NCBI RefSeq assembly: GCF_003367315.1
Contig: NZ_CP031415.1
Location: forward strand, 1,176,001 to 1,240,000
Origin: Saccharospirillum mangrovi
Lineage (GTDB): Bacteria; Pseudomonadota; Gammaproteobacteria; Pseudomonadales; Natronospirillaceae
DNA: 64,000 nt
Reading direction: 5' to 3'
Shown here: positions 1-9,373 of the stretch, piece after piece
Numbering within the stretch: the stretch's first letter is position 1
How the letters are laid out: every line of letters begins with the position of its first letter
The notes under the pieces: model-generated
Told to the model about the DNA's origin: nothing
The model's database searches: none
Seen by the model: the letters and a program-made list of their open reading frames with translations, nothing else
Program-made: the position numbers and the translations under genes

Positions 1-2094
1 GGTTTCGCGGATCAATACCAGCGGCACATTCAAGCCGTGGTTGGCGATGGCGCGGGTGTGCCAGGCAATGTTTTCCGGGCTTTCGCGCAGAAAATAATCG
101 TCACCCGGGTTGTCCCAGAGTTCGAGAATTTCGCGTTCCGAATAGCCGTCGGTACTGAGCAATGCCAGCGCCGCGCTTTTCACTTCGTCGATGCGTTCTT
201 CTTTATTAACCGGATTTTCCAGACCGCGTCGCAGCGCGCGCAAGGTTTCGTTGTAGAGTTTTTTCAATAACGAAGCGCGCCACGAATTCCACAGGTTGGG
301 ATTGGTGGCGTAGATGTCGGCGACGGTGAGTACGTACAGATAATTCAGTCGGTGCAGATCGCTGACTTGCTGCGCGAAGTGGTTGATCACTTCGGGGTCG
401 GAAATGTCCTGACGTTGCGCGGTCATCGACATCAATAAATGGTTGCGCACCAGCCAGACCACTAAGTCGGTTTCCCAGCCGGTCAGCCGATGCCGCCGCG
501 CAAAGCGCAGCACTTCTTCGGCGCCTTCCATCGAATGATCACTGCCGCGGCCTTTGCCGATGTCGTGGTACAGCGCCGCTACATAGGCCAATTCCACCTT
601 GGGCAATTGGTGAATAATTTTGGTGGCGATTGGGAACTGGACGGTGTTGTTGGCGTGGCGGAAACGGCGCAGATTTCGGATGGTCAGCAGGGTATGAGCA
701 TCGACGGTGTAAACGTGGAACAGGTCGTATTGCATCTGTCCGACGATGCGGCCGAATTCGGGCAAATAGAGACCGAGCACACCGTACTGATTCATGCGCA
801 TCAGGTTGGTGGAAACGCCGGCCGGGCTGCGCATCAGTTCCATAAAGAAGGTGATGTTGCGCAGGTCCTGACGGAACTTGCCGTCGATGCGATGGCGGTT
901 AGCAAAAATCTGCCGCAGTGTTGCCGCGCGAATGCCTTTGATATCCGGCCGCTGAGCGCAGAGCACAAAGACTTCCATCAACGCCGAGGGCGTGCGAATA
1001 AAAACACTGTCGTCGAGCGTTTCGATGTAGCCGCCGCGCACCTGAAAACGATTGTTAATCGGCAGGATGTGGGCGTCGTCTTCGTTGCCCAGAATGGTTT
1101 CGTCGAAGTGTTGCAGCAGCATGATGTTGAGTGCGCGCAAGCGGAACACCTGACGGAAATAATCCTGCATTAAATGTTCGACTGCGAGTTGGCCGTCGCG
1201 GTCGCGGTAGCCGAATTGTTCGGCCACTTTTTCCTGCAAATCGAACAGCAAGCGATCTTCTTCGCGGCCGCTGAAGCGGTGCAAGGCGTAGCGGATGCGC
1301 CACAGATAATCCTGGCCTTCGAGCAGACCTTGATATTCGGCATCGGTGAGAAAACCGCGCTCGACCAATTCGCTCAAATCGGTGTCGCCGAAGTGGCGTT
1401 TGGCGACCCAGGCGACGGTCTGGATGTCGCGCAGACCGCCTGGTCCGGCTTTGACGTTGGGTTCGAGGTTGTATTCGGTCTCGTGGTATTTCTGGTGGCG
1501 GTTGGTCTGTTCGTTGATTTTGGCTTTATAGAAGTCGGCACTCGGCCAGATGTGCGCCGGGCTGATCAAAGCGCTGACTTTTAGCCGCAGGCTGTTGTTG
1601 CCGGCGAGGGTGCGCGTTTCCATCAGGTTGGTGGTGACGGTGACATCGCCTTCGGCTTCTTCGCGGCAGGCGTCGATGGTGCGCACGGAATGGCCGATGT
1701 CGAGTTTCAGATCCCACATCAGCGTCAGAAACGATTGAATGGATTCGACGTTGGCGTCGATGCAGGCGTCGTCGCTGAACAGCAGCAGTAAGTCGATGTC
1801 GGACTTGGGCAGCAGTTCGCCCCGGCCGTAACCGCCGACGGCGATCAGCGCCAGGTCGTCGGGGCGTTGCCAGTCAAAATGGTGCCAGGCGGTGTGCAGG
1901 ATTTGGTCGAGTGCCCAGGCGCGGCCGAACACCAGGCTGCGAATCGGTTCGCCGTGTTCGAAGCGTTTGTCGAGTTGCTGTTGCAGAGTATCCAGTGCCT
2001 GACGCAAGGCCGGAATCGGCGGACGTTCCGCTAACGCCTGGCGCAAGCTGTCGATATCGACCAGATCGGTGTCCGCGTATTCGCTCAGCGTCAT
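1..2094 (-). CDS. glnD: Bifunctional uridylyltransferase/uridylyl-removing enzyme GlnD (3' part outside window)
   Basis: The first 698 residues of the PII uridylyltransferase, which adds or removes UMP on PII proteins in response to glutamine and so sets nitrogen control. The nucleotidyltransferase signature GGYGRGEL is at residues 87-94, followed by KSDIDLLLLF with the metal-binding aspartates. The HD-domain motif (YHDIGKG) has its His-Asp at residues 510-511 and marks the uridylyl-removing domain. The family is usually about 850-900 residues, so the C-terminal glutamine-sensing ACT domains lie beyond the left edge. The ATG at 2092-2094 is 67 bp downstream of map on the same strand, which suggests a map-glnD transcript. 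No frame break is visible. Confidence 0.95.
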   Translation of the reverse strand, partial: MTLSEYADTDLVDIDSLRQALAERPPIPALRQALDTLQQQLDKRFEHGEPIRSLVFGRAWALDQILHTAWHHFDWQRPDDLALIAVGGYGRGELLPKSDIDLLLLFSDDACIDANVESIQSFLTLMWDLKLDIGHSVRTIDACREEAEGDVTVTTNLMETRTLAGNNSLRLKVSALISPAHIWPSADFYKAKINEQTNRHQKYHETEYNLEPNVKAGPGGLRDIQTVAWVAKRHFGDTDLSELVERGFLTDAEYQGLLEGQDYLWRIRYALHRFSGREEDRLLFDLQEKVAEQFGYRDRDGQLAVEHLMQDYFRQVFRLRALNIMLLQHFDETILGNEDDAHILPINNRFQVRGGYIETLDDSVFIRTPSALMEVFVLCAQRPDIKGIRAATLRQIFANRHRIDGKFRQDLRNITFFMELMRSPAGVSTNLMRMNQYGVLGLYLPEFGRIVGQMQYDLFHVYTVDAHTLLTIRNLRRFRHANNTVQFPIATKIIHQLPKVELAYVAALYHDIGKGRGSDHSMEGAEEVLRFARRHRLTGWETDLVVWLVRNHLLMSMTAQRQDISDPEVINHFAQQVSDLHRLNYLYVLTVADIYATNPNLWNSWRASLLKKLYNETLRALRRGLENPVNKEERIDEVKSAALALLSTDGYSEREILELWDNPGDDYFLRESPENIAWHTRAIANHGLNVPLVLIRET

Positions 2095-2161
2095 CTTTCG
2101 TCCCACAGGAAAACCGGTTCAGGCCGGCAAGCGTGGCCCGGCCGAACGGCCGGTGCCGGTC

Positions 2162-2938
2162 TCAGAAGGTTTCTTCGGCGCGCTTGGTGAGTACCTCGAC
2201 GCCCGTGCTGGTCACCAGCAGGGTGTGTTCCCATTGCGCCGAGGCTTTGCGGTCTTTGGTGACAACCGTCCATTGGTCGCCCAGCACTTTGGATTGTGGT
2301 TTGCCGGCGTTGATCATCGGTTCGATGGTGAAGGTCATGCCTTCTTTCAGTTCCAGGCCGGTGTCGGGGCGGCCGTAGTGCAGCACTTGCGGGTCTTCGT
2401 GAAACACCGCGCCGATGCCGTGGCCGCAGTACTCGCGCACCACCGAGTAATAGTTGCTTTCCGCGTGCTGCTGAATGACGTGGCCGATGTCGCCCAGGCG
2501 TGTGCCCGGTTTGACCAGTTCGATGCCTTTATACAGACATTCCTGCGTTACCCGCACCAGACGCTCCAGATGCGCGGGCGCTTCGCCGACGAAATACATT
2601 TTGCTGGTATCGCCGTGATAGCCATTTTTAATGACGGTGACGTCGATATTGACGATATCGCCCTTCTTCAGAATTTTGTCGTCGCTGGGAATGCCATGGC
2701 AGATGACGTGGTTGACCGAGGTGCAGATCGATTTGGGGAAGGGCGGGTTGCCGTAGTTCAGCGGTGCCGGTATGGCTTGCTGGACGTTAACGATGTAGTC
2801 GTGGCAGATGCGATCGAGCTCGCCGGTGCTGACGCCCGGCTGTACATGCTCTTCGATCATTTCCAGCACCTCGGCGGCCAGGCGGCCGGCAACGCGCATC
2901 TTCTCGATTTCGTCTGCGGTCTTGATGGTAACAGCCAT
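2162..2938 (-). CDS. map: Type I methionine aminopeptidase
   Basis: A 258-residue cytosolic metalloprotease that removes the initiator methionine from nascent proteins. The five expected metal ligands are visible: D99 (NIDVTV), D110 (YHGDTSK), H173 (CGHGIG), E206 (TIEPM) and E237 (QWEHT). H81 (VICHGIP) is the substrate-contacting histidine. Length fits the short type I bacterial enzyme (about 264 in E. coli). It is divergent from rpsB, the classic arrangement, and lies immediately upstream of glnD on the minus strand. Start is ATG at 2936-2938. Confidence 0.97.
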   Translation of the reverse strand: MAVTIKTADEIEKMRVAGRLAAEVLEMIEEHVQPGVSTGELDRICHDYIVNVQQAIPAPLNYGNPPFPKSICTSVNHVICHGIPSDDKILKKGDIVNIDVTVIKNGYHGDTSKMYFVGEAPAHLERLVRVTQECLYKGIELVKPGTRLGDIGHVIQQHAESNYYSVVREYCGHGIGAVFHEDPQVLHYGRPDTGLELKEGMTFTIEPMINAGKPQSKVLGDQWTVVTKDRKASAQWEHTLLVTSTGVEVLTKRAEETF

Positions 2939-2973
2939 GAGAGTCTCAAGCGGATGGTGATTCGTAGCGCGCT

Positions 2974-3002
2974 AGTTTACCGATTTTGCAGGTAGGTTGC
3001 AG
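2974..3002 (-). promoter_or_regulatory. Candidate sigma-70 promoter for map-glnD
   Basis: Read on the minus strand, a weak -35 CTGCAA (2997-3002) is separated by 17 nt from -10 TAAACT (2974-2979). The -10 lies 35 bp upstream of the map ATG. The -35 is poor, so this is a tentative call based on spacing and position. Confidence 0.35.
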
Positions 3003-3054
3003 CCTTGTGACGGAATGACGCCAGGCGTTGGCCGGCGCGTGCCGGTTGCTGCCG

Positions 3055-3083
3055 TTGAGTTCGCCCGGTCGCTGTGGTATAAA
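3055..3083 (+). promoter_or_regulatory. Sigma-70 promoter for rpsB-tsf
   Basis: -35 TTGAGT (3055-3060), exactly 17 nt, then -10 TATAAA (3078-3083), followed directly by a GC-rich discriminator (GCGCGCC). GC-rich discriminators are typical of ribosomal-protein and stable-RNA promoters under stringent control. It leaves a leader of roughly 165 nt before the rpsB ATG. Confidence 0.7.
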
Positions 3084-3089
3084 GCGCGC

Positions 3090-3254
3090 CGCTCTGGCCG
3101 AGCCTGATGGTTCTGCCGGCACTGTGCCGCTAGCATCGCTGCGGCGAATACCAACTCTCACATACGCCGGCACATGATTCCGGGTGCCTTCTGCTTACGG
3201 GCAAAGGTTGGATCATGGGGCGTGTGGAGGCCTAACCCGAACAGTGAGGACATT
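3090..3254 (+). promoter_or_regulatory. rpsB 5' leader, possible S2 autoregulatory element
   Basis: About 165 nt of untranslated leader lie between the promoter and the rpsB start. In Gammaproteobacteria S2 represses its own operon through the rpsB leader. The G-rich stretch ATGGGGCGTGTGGAGGCC followed by TAACCC at about 3214-3237, just before the ribosome-binding region, is a plausible structured element. I have not folded it; the S2-binding role is inferred from position and family knowledge. Confidence 0.4.
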
Positions 3255-4001
3255 ATGGCTACTGTTTCTATGCGTGACCTGCTCAAAGCAGGCGTACACT
3301 TCGGTCACCAGACCCGTTACTGGAACCCGAAGATGGGCAAATACATCTTCGGCGCTCGTAACAAGATTCACATCATCAACCTCGAACATACCGTACCGGC
3401 TTTGAACCTGGCGCTGTCGCGCATCGGTCAGATGGCGGGTGGCAAGAACAAGGTTCTGTTCGTCGGCACCAAGCGTTCTGCCAGCGCCATCGTTCGTCAG
3501 GAAGCCACCCGCGCCGGTATGCCTTACGTGGTACACCGCTGGCTCGGCGGCATGCTGACCAACTACAAGACCATTCGCGTTTCTATCAAGCGTCTGCGTG
3601 AGCTGGAAGCCCAGCGTAACGACGGCACTTTCGATCAGTTGACCAAGAAAGAACGACTGATGCGTGAGCGTGAAATCGAGAAGCTGGAAAAAACCATCGG
3701 CGGTATCAAGGACATGGGCGGTCTGCCCGATGCCCTGTTCGTTATCGACGTTGATCACGAGCGCATCGCTATCCAGGAAGCCAACAAGCTGGGCATCCCG
3801 GTCATCGGTGTGGTCGATACCAACTCCAACCCGGACGGTGTGGACATCGTCATCCCGGGTAACGACGACGCCATTCGCGCCATCGAGATCTACGCCAGCT
3901 CTGTCGCTGACGCCATTCTCGAAGCTCGTGCTGCCAACGCAACCGAAGCGGACGAGTTTGTTGAAGTCGCTGAAGAAGCGGCGGACGACTCAGCCGAGTA
4001 A
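3255..4001 (+). CDS. rpsB: 30S ribosomal protein S2
   Basis: A 248-residue small-subunit protein, bound late in 30S assembly and needed for S1 binding. The N-terminus ([20 protein letters not shown]) and the segment [14 protein letters not shown] are classic S2. An upstream in-frame extension to 3174 exists, but the ATG at 3255 follows GAGGACATT and gives the family-standard N-terminus, so it was chosen. The C-terminal tail is acidic (EEAADDSAE). It sits upstream of tsf, with an intrinsic terminator or attenuator between them. Confidence 0.98.
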   Translation: MATVSMRDLLKAGVHFGHQTRYWNPKMGKYIFGARNKIHIINLEHTVPALNLALSRIGQMAGGKNKVLFVGTKRSASAIVRQEATRAGMPYVVHRWLGGMLTNYKTIRVSIKRLRELEAQRNDGTFDQLTKKERLMREREIEKLEKTIGGIKDMGGLPDALFVIDVDHERIAIQEANKLGIPVIGVVDTNSNPDGVDIVIPGNDDAIRAIEIYASSVADAILEARAANATEADEFVEVAEEAADDSAE

Positions 4002-4032
4002 GCGGCTCAGGCACCGGCCGCACGACAGCAAG

Positions 4033-4054
4033 AAGGGGCCCCGGCCCCTTTTTG
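4033..4054 (+). terminator. Intrinsic terminator/attenuator between rpsB and tsf
   Basis: Stem AAGGGGC (4033-4039), loop CCCG, stem GCCCCTT (4044-4050), then a T run. It lies in the rpsB-tsf gap, where partial termination would lower tsf relative to rpsB expression. No separate tsf promoter was identified. Confidence 0.75.
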
Positions 4055-4138
4055 TTAGCTGTGAAATGTTGGCGTGAATGACGCTGGCGAATGCGGCCGA
4101 TGGCATCGTGAATTGAATCGAACCTTGAGGAATTGAAG

Positions 4139-5005
4139 ATGGCTAATATTACAGCGGCCCAGGTGAAGGAACTGCGTGAGCGCACCGGTCTGGGCATGAT
4201 GGAATGCAAAAAAGCACTGGTTGAATCCAATGGCGACATCGAAGCGGCCATTGATAACCTGCGCAAAGAATCTGGTTTGAAAGCGGCTAAGAAAGCCGGT
4301 CGTACTGCGGCTGAAGGCGTGATCATCACCCGTCAGACCGCTGACAACAGCGTTGCCATGCTGCTGGAAGTGAACTGCGAAACCGATTTCGTGGCACGCG
4401 ACGACAACTTCCTGGCGTTCGCCAACAAGGTGGCTGATCACGCCATCGCGACCAAGCAAACCGACATCGCCGCTCTGATGGCCGACGGTCTGGAAACCGA
4501 GCGTGAAGCGCTGGTTCAGAAAATCGGTGAGAACATCAGCGTGCGTCGCGCCTTCCTGATCGGTGGCGCGGGCAAAACCGTTGCAACCTACATCCACGGC
4601 GGCCGCATTGGCGTGGCTGTGGAAATGGAAGGTGGCAACGAAGAACTGGGCCGTGACATCGCCATGCACGTGGCGGCAATCAACCCGCAGTTCGTCTCCG
4701 CTGACGACGTACCGCAAGACGTGATCGATCGTGAGCGCGAAGTGGTTTCCGCTCAGGCTGAAAACTCTGGCAAGCCGGCTGAGATCATCGAAAAGATGGT
4801 CGGCGGTCGTCTGAAGAAATTCGTTGCTGAAATTTCTCTGCTCGAACAACCGTTCGTTAAAGACCCGGACACCAAGGTCGGCAACCTGGCTAAGAACGCC
4901 GGTGCGACCGTGACTGCTTTCACTCGACTGGAAGTGGGCGAGGGTATCGAGAAAGAGGAAGTCGACTTCGCCGCTGAAGTCGCCGCCGCTGCCAAAGGCA
5001 GCTGA
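4139..5005 (+). CDS. tsf: Translation elongation factor Ts
   Basis: A 288-residue nucleotide-exchange factor for EF-Tu. The N-terminal UBA-like domain ([20 protein letters not shown]) is followed by the EF-Tu-contacting [10 protein letters not shown] motif. Length is close to the E. coli protein (283). The ATG at 4139 is preceded by GAGG; an in-frame TTG at 4133 only adds two residues. Cotranscribed with rpsB through a leaky terminator, and ended by a strong one. Confidence 0.98.
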   Translation: MANITAAQVKELRERTGLGMMECKKALVESNGDIEAAIDNLRKESGLKAAKKAGRTAAEGVIITRQTADNSVAMLLEVNCETDFVARDDNFLAFANKVADHAIATKQTDIAALMADGLETEREALVQKIGENISVRRAFLIGGAGKTVATYIHGGRIGVAVEMEGGNEELGRDIAMHVAAINPQFVSADDVPQDVIDREREVVSAQAENSGKPAEIIEKMVGGRLKKFVAEISLLEQPFVKDPDTKVGNLAKNAGATVTAFTRLEVGEGIEKEEVDFAAEVAAAAKGS

Positions 5006-5007
5006 GC

Positions 5008-5038
5008 AAAAAAGGGCAGCTTGACTGCCCTTTTTTTT
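5008..5038 (+). terminator. Intrinsic terminator after tsf
   Basis: AAAAAAGGGCAG stem, short TTGA-containing loop, CTGCCCTTTTTTTT arm. The A/T-flanked, GC-core hairpin with a run of eight T residues is a textbook rho-independent terminator three bases past the tsf stop. Confidence 0.9.
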
Positions 5039-5087
5039 GGCCGTCGCAGACGCCCAAGGAGTGCCTGTTTTGCCGGACTTCAATCGC

Positions 5088-5093
5088 TATACT
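5088..5093 (+). promoter_or_regulatory. Possible -10 element for pyrH-frr
   Basis: TATACT followed by GCGC, about 65 bp upstream of the pyrH ATG and downstream of the tsf terminator. No convincing -35 at 16-18 nt spacing is visible, so this is a weak candidate. Confidence 0.3.
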
Positions 5094-5159
5094 GCGCAGG
5101 CCAGTCAGGCCGCCGATCTCACCGGCGGTCGCCATCATTCAGCTAAGGACGAGGTTGCC

Positions 5160-5900
5160 ATGCCGACGAAAGACTCCCACCCCCGTTACAAACGCATTCT
5201 GCTCAAACTCAGTGGCGAAGCCCTGTCGGGCGAGCAGGGCTTTGGTATTGACCCGAAAGTGCTGGACCGCATGGCGCTGGAAATCGGTCAACTGGTCGGC
5301 ATCGGTGTGCAGGTGGGTCTGGTGATTGGCGGCGGCAACCTGTTCCGCGGCAAGGCGTTGAACGAAGCCGGCCTGGATCGCGTTACCGGCGATCACATGG
5401 GCATGCTGGCGACGGTGATGAACGCCCTGGCGATGCGCGATGCGCTGGAGCGCTCCAACATTCGCAGCCGCGTGATGTCGGCCATTCCAATGTCGGGCAT
5501 CGTCGAGCATTACGATCGCCGCAGCGCCATCCGTTATCTGACCCAGGGCGATGTGGTGATTTTCTCCGCCGGCACTGGCAACCCTTTCTTTACTACCGAC
5601 TCTGCCGCCTGCTTGCGTGGCATCGAAGTCGAAGCCGATCTGGTACTCAAAGCCACCAATGTGGATGGCGTGTACAGTGCCGATCCCCGAACGCATCCGG
5701 ATGCGGTAAAATACGACCGCCTGAGCTACGACGAAGCACTGGAAAAGCAACTGGGTGTGATGGATTTGACGGCCGTCTGCTTGGTGCGGGATCATAATAT
5801 GCCGGTTCGGGTATTCAATATGAACAAGCCAGGAGCCTTGGTATCGCTGATGGTTGGCGGTAACGAAGGAACGCTCATGGCCGAGGATAAGACTGCATGA
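5160..5900 (+). CDS. pyrH: UMP kinase
   Basis: A 246-residue bacterial-type UMP kinase converting UMP to UDP in pyrimidine synthesis; the family is hexameric and regulated by GTP and UTP. The amino-acid-kinase N-terminal motif [11 protein letters not shown], the glycine loop GGGNLFRG and the conserved [12 protein letters not shown] segment are all present. An open frame extends upstream to 5037 across the tsf terminator, but the ATG at 5160, preceded by AAGGACGAGG, fits the family start. Its stop overlaps the frr start (ATGA). Confidence 0.97.
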   Translation: MPTKDSHPRYKRILLKLSGEALSGEQGFGIDPKVLDRMALEIGQLVGIGVQVGLVIGGGNLFRGKALNEAGLDRVTGDHMGMLATVMNALAMRDALERSNIRSRVMSAIPMSGIVEHYDRRSAIRYLTQGDVVIFSAGTGNPFFTTDSAACLRGIEVEADLVLKATNVDGVYSADPRTHPDAVKYDRLSYDEALEKQLGVMDLTAVCLVRDHNMPVRVFNMNKPGALVSLMVGGNEGTLMAEDKTA

Positions 5901-6454
5901 TCGAAGACATTAAAAAGGAAACGGAAGCGCACAATAAAAAAGCCCTGGTCGCTTTGGACGAAGGCTTCAATCGCATCCGTACCGGTCGGGCCAACCCGTC
6001 CATCTTCGATGCCCTGAGCATCAGCTATTACGGCGTCGACACCCCGCTGAAACAGGTCGCCAACATCACCGTTGAAGACGGTCGCACCCTGGCGATTGTG
6101 CCGTGGGAAAAAAACATGGTGCCGGAAATCGAAAAGGCCATCATGAAGGCGGACCTGGGTCTGAACCCGGCCACCTCTGGCGACAAAATCCGTGTTGTGA
6201 TGCCGGCCCTGACCGAAGAAACCCGCAAAGACATGATCAAGGTGGCGCGTGCCGAAGCCGAGAAAGCGCGGGTATCCATCCGCAACGGTCGCCGCGATGC
6301 CAATGCCACCATTAAGGATTTGGTCAAGGAAAAAGAACTCTCGGAAGACGAAGGCCGCAGCGCTGAAGACGATATTCAGAAGCTGACCGACAAGGCCATC
6401 GCGCAGGTGGAACAACACCTGGAAGAGAAAGAAAAAGAGTTGCTGACGGTCTAA
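5897..6454 (+). CDS. frr: Ribosome recycling factor
   Basis: A 185-residue protein that, with EF-G, splits the post-termination ribosome. It matches the family length exactly and carries the [11 protein letters not shown] loop and the C-terminal helix ([19 protein letters not shown]). Start ATG overlaps the pyrH stop by 4 nt, indicating translational coupling. It is followed by a strong terminator. Confidence 0.98.
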   Translation: MIEDIKKETEAHNKKALVALDEGFNRIRTGRANPSIFDALSISYYGVDTPLKQVANITVEDGRTLAIVPWEKNMVPEIEKAIMKADLGLNPATSGDKIRVVMPALTEETRKDMIKVARAEAEKARVSIRNGRRDANATIKDLVKEKELSEDEGRSAEDDIQKLTDKAIAQVEQHLEEKEKELLTV

Positions 6455-6480
6455 CACCGTCATCCTTGCTTTGTACGGGG

Positions 6481-6517
6481 AGGCAGCATGGCAGTGCCAT
6501 GTTGCCTTTAGTTTTTT
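6481..6517 (+). terminator. Intrinsic terminator after frr
   Basis: A 12-bp stem AGGCAGCATGGC (6481-6492) and GCCATGTTGCCT (6496-6507) with one G-T wobble and a 3-nt loop, followed by TTAGTTTTTT. It separates pyrH-frr from the uppS operon. A second hairpin (TGCGGGT 6532-6538 with ACCCGCA 6546-6552) follows without a T run. Confidence 0.85.
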
Positions 6518-6615
6518 CAGTCCCTGAGTGATGCGGGTTCAAGTGACCCGCACGCCGCCGCCGGGACAAGCGCGCCGGGACGGGCGCGGTATCCAGACCG
6601 ACTAATGGAACGCTT

Positions 6616-7371
6616 ATGACCACTGCCCAAGAACCGGCGGGAACTACGGTACCTCGCCATCTGGCCATCATCATGGATGGCAACAACCGTTGGGCAAAAC
6701 AACGACTGCTGGGTGGCATATCCGGCCACAAAGCGGGCGTGAAGGCCGTGCGCAGTGTTGTGGAAGCTTCGGCACGTGCCGGGGTGGAAGTCTTGACGCT
6801 CTACGCCTTCAGTTCGGAAAACTGGCGACGGCCGACGGAAGAGGTCAACGCGCTGATGGATTTGTTCCTGATGGCGTTGAACCGGGAAGTCAAAAAACTG
6901 CACAAGAATAATTTGCGCCTGCGCATTATCGGCGACACCAGCCGGTTCAGCGCCGCCATTCAAAAAGCGATTGCAACGGCCGAGCAACTGACCGCCGGCA
7001 ACACCGGCATGACGCTCGCGGTGGCGGCCAATTACGGCGGCCATTGGGACATCACTCAGGCGGCTCGCAGCCTGGCGGAAGACGTCGCAGCCGGTCGGAT
7101 AACGCCCAGCGAAGTGACTGAAGATGCGCTGCAAGCGCGGGTCGCTTTGGGCGATCTGCCGCCGCCGGATCTGTGCATTCGCACCGCCGGTGAGCAGCGC
7201 ATTTCCAATTTTTTGTTGTGGCAGTTTGCGTACACAGAATTCTATTTCACGCCCGAATTCTGGCCGGACTTCAACCAAGATTCACTGCAGCGGGCCTTTG
7301 ACAGTTTTGCCAGTCGAGTACGCCGCTTTGGACGCACCGACGAGCAACTGGAGCAGACGCTGAGTTCCTGA
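6616..7371 (+). CDS. uppS: Undecaprenyl diphosphate synthase (cis-prenyltransferase)
   Basis: A 251-residue cytosolic/membrane-associated enzyme that condenses isopentenyl diphosphate units onto farnesyl diphosphate to make the C55 carrier for peptidoglycan and other glycans. The catalytic Asp is D21 in IIMDGNNRWAKQR, and the C-terminal signature RTAGEQRISNFLLWQ is intact. First gene of the long envelope operon; cdsA starts 2 nt after its stop. The ATG at 6616 is the family-consistent start. Confidence 0.97.
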   Translation: MTTAQEPAGTTVPRHLAIIMDGNNRWAKQRLLGGISGHKAGVKAVRSVVEASARAGVEVLTLYAFSSENWRRPTEEVNALMDLFLMALNREVKKLHKNNLRLRIIGDTSRFSAAIQKAIATAEQLTAGNTGMTLAVAANYGGHWDITQAARSLAEDVAAGRITPSEVTEDALQARVALGDLPPPDLCIRTAGEQRISNFLLWQFAYTEFYFTPEFWPDFNQDSLQRAFDSFASRVRRFGRTDEQLEQTLSS

Positions 7372-7373
7372 TT

Positions 7374-8198
7374 ATGTTTATACAACGCCTCATAACTTCA
7401 CTGGTGCTCGCGCCGTTGATGCTGGCTGGCATCTACCTGTTGCCGCCGGAACAATTTTCGCTGTTTATTGGTTTGATCGTCGTTTTGGCCGCCTGGGAAT
7501 GGGCCAATCTGGCCGGTTACAGCCGGGTGACCACTCGGTTAACCGTTGCCTTGGCCGGGGCCGCCATTCTATTGGGCATCGACTGGTGGCGGCTCAGTGC
7601 CGACATCGATTGGCCGACACTGATGATCGTCGCCTTGCTGTGGTGGCTGCTGGCGCTGTTGCTGGTGTTGACCTATCCGGCCAGCCAAACGGTGATTCGT
7701 CGCCGTTGGATTCGGCTGGTAATGGGCGTGCCGGTGCTGGTGCCATTCTGGCTGGGCCTGAACGTACTCAAAGGCCGTGACGATTCGGCATTGGTGCTGA
7801 CCTGGCTGATGCTGCTGGTCTGGGGTGCCGATGTCGGTGCCTATTTCGCTGGCCGTGCTTTTGGTGATCGCAAGCTGGCGCCAAACGTCAGTCCGGGCAA
7901 AACCTGGGCCGGTGTGTATGGCGGCATGGCGACTTCCATTCTGGTGTCGGTGGTAATCGTTCTGGTGTTCCTGCCGTCGCTGACTGCGCTGCAATGGCTG
8001 GCGTTGGTGCTGGTCAGTGCGTTGCTGGTTGCCATTTCGGTGTTGGGCGATTTGCTGGAAAGCCTGCTCAAGCGCTATCGCGGCATTAAAGATTCTTCGC
8101 ATCTGTTGCCCGGTCATGGCGGTGTGCTTGATCGCATCGACAGCCTGTGCGCCGCCACACCCTTGTTCTGTCTGTTGCTGGTGGTGATTTCGGTATGA
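7374..8198 (+). CDS. cdsA: Phosphatidate cytidylyltransferase (CDP-diacylglycerol synthase)
   Basis: A 274-residue integral membrane enzyme making CDP-diacylglycerol from phosphatidate and CTP, the branch point of phospholipid synthesis. Multiple hydrophobic helices span the chain. The CDS signature is complete near the C-terminus: [11 protein letters not shown] followed by [12 protein letters not shown]. The stop overlaps the dxr start. Confidence 0.96.
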   Translation: MFIQRLITSLVLAPLMLAGIYLLPPEQFSLFIGLIVVLAAWEWANLAGYSRVTTRLTVALAGAAILLGIDWWRLSADIDWPTLMIVALLWWLLALLLVLTYPASQTVIRRRWIRLVMGVPVLVPFWLGLNVLKGRDDSALVLTWLMLLVWGADVGAYFAGRAFGDRKLAPNVSPGKTWAGVYGGMATSILVSVVIVLVFLPSLTALQWLALVLVSALLVAISVLGDLLESLLKRYRGIKDSSHLLPGHGGVLDRIDSLCAATPLFCLLLVVISV

Positions 8199-9373
8199 CA
8201 TCGGCGCGTCCACAACGAGTCTGTGTGCTGGGCGCCACCGGTTCTGTGGGCGTCAACACGCTGGATGTGATCAGCCGCCACCCGGACCGGTTCGAGGTCG
8301 CCGCGTTGAGCGGTCATCGCAACATTGAGCGTCTGGCGCAACAAGTCCGTGATTTCCAGCCGGCCCGCGTGGTGGTGGCCGACAACGATGCCCGTCAGCA
8401 ATTGTTGGCCCGCATCGGATCGGGTTCGACCGAGGTTTTGGTGGGCGAAGCGGCGCTGGCCGACATCGCTGCGACCGACGATGTGGACGTCGTTATGGCC
8501 GCCATCGTCGGTTCCGCCGGCCTTACTTCGGCACTGGCGGCGGCCCGTGCTGGCAAGCGCTTGTTGCTGGCGAACAAAGAAAGCCTGGTGGTCGCCGGCG
8601 ATTTATTGATGCGCGCCGTCGCCGAATCGGGCGCTGAACTGCTGCCCATCGACAGTGAACACAACGCTATTTTTCAATGCCTGCCGTCCGACCATCGTCG
8701 CCAGGGCGTGGCGTCGGTATTGCTGACCGCGTCCGGCGGGCCGTTTTTGAACACGCCGGCTGAGCAGTTGGCAACGGTGACGCCAGCGCAGGCAGTGGCG
8801 CATCCAAACTGGTCGATGGGCGCCAAAATTTCCGTCGACTCCGCATCGTTGATGAACAAAGGGCTGGAATTGATCGAAGCCTGCTGGCTGTTCGGTTTGA
8901 CGCCGGATGACGTCGAAGTGGTGATTCATCCGGAAAGCATTATTCATTCGATGGTGCGCTACATCGACGGTTCGGTCATCGCCCAGCTGGGCACACCGGA
9001 CATGCGCACGCCCATTGCCTTTGGTCTGGGTTATCCGGACCGCATCGCCAGTGGCAGCGCGCCGTTGGCGTTTGATCCCAGTCTGTCGCTGAATTTCGAT
9101 CAACCCGATCGCGATCGCTTTCCGTGTCTGCGGTTGGCCGAACAGGCCATCGCCGCCGGTGGCACTTTGCCAGCGGTGCTGAACGCGGCCAACGAAGTCA
9201 GCGTGGCGGCTTTTCTCGACGGTCGATTGTCTTTTACCGATCTGGCCCGCATCAACGAAGCGGTGATGGGCCGCATCGGCAGTACAGCGGTGGAATCGGT
9301 TGAGCAATTACTAGCGATTGATCAGCAAGCCCGGCACGCCGCCGAGGCGGTGATCGAAGCGAGGCGCGTATGA
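8195..9373 (+). CDS. dxr: 1-deoxy-D-xylulose 5-phosphate reductoisomerase
   Basis: A 392-residue NADPH enzyme of the MEP isoprenoid pathway, making 2-C-methyl-D-erythritol 4-phosphate. The N-terminal nucleotide-binding loop VLGATGSVG, the metal/substrate motif [11 protein letters not shown] and the flexible-loop segment [20 protein letters not shown] are visible. The open frame extends upstream into cdsA, but the ATG at 8195 (overlapping the cdsA TGA) gives the usual N-terminus. ispD and ispF of the same pathway lie at about 28-29 kb. Confidence 0.97.
   Translation: MTSARPQRVCVLGATGSVGVNTLDVISRHPDRFEVAALSGHRNIERLAQQVRDFQPARVVVADNDARQQLLARIGSGSTEVLVGEAALADIAATDDVDVVMAAIVGSAGLTSALAAARAGKRLLLANKESLVVAGDLLMRAVAESGAELLPIDSEHNAIFQCLPSDHRRQGVASVLLTASGGPFLNTPAEQLATVTPAQAVAHPNWSMGAKISVDSASLMNKGLELIEACWLFGLTPDDVEVVIHPESIIHSMVRYIDGSVIAQLGTPDMRTPIAFGLGYPDRIASGSAPLAFDPSLSLNFDQPDRDRFPCLRLAEQAIAAGGTLPAVLNAANEVSVAAFLDGRLSFTDLARINEAVMGRIGSTAVESVEQLLAIDQQARHAAEAVIEARRV

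Noticed and set aside
490..1173. 227-codon plus-strand open frame in the left 1.2 kb
   Set aside because: Antisense to glnD, whose nucleotidyltransferase and HD motifs read cleanly on the minus strand.
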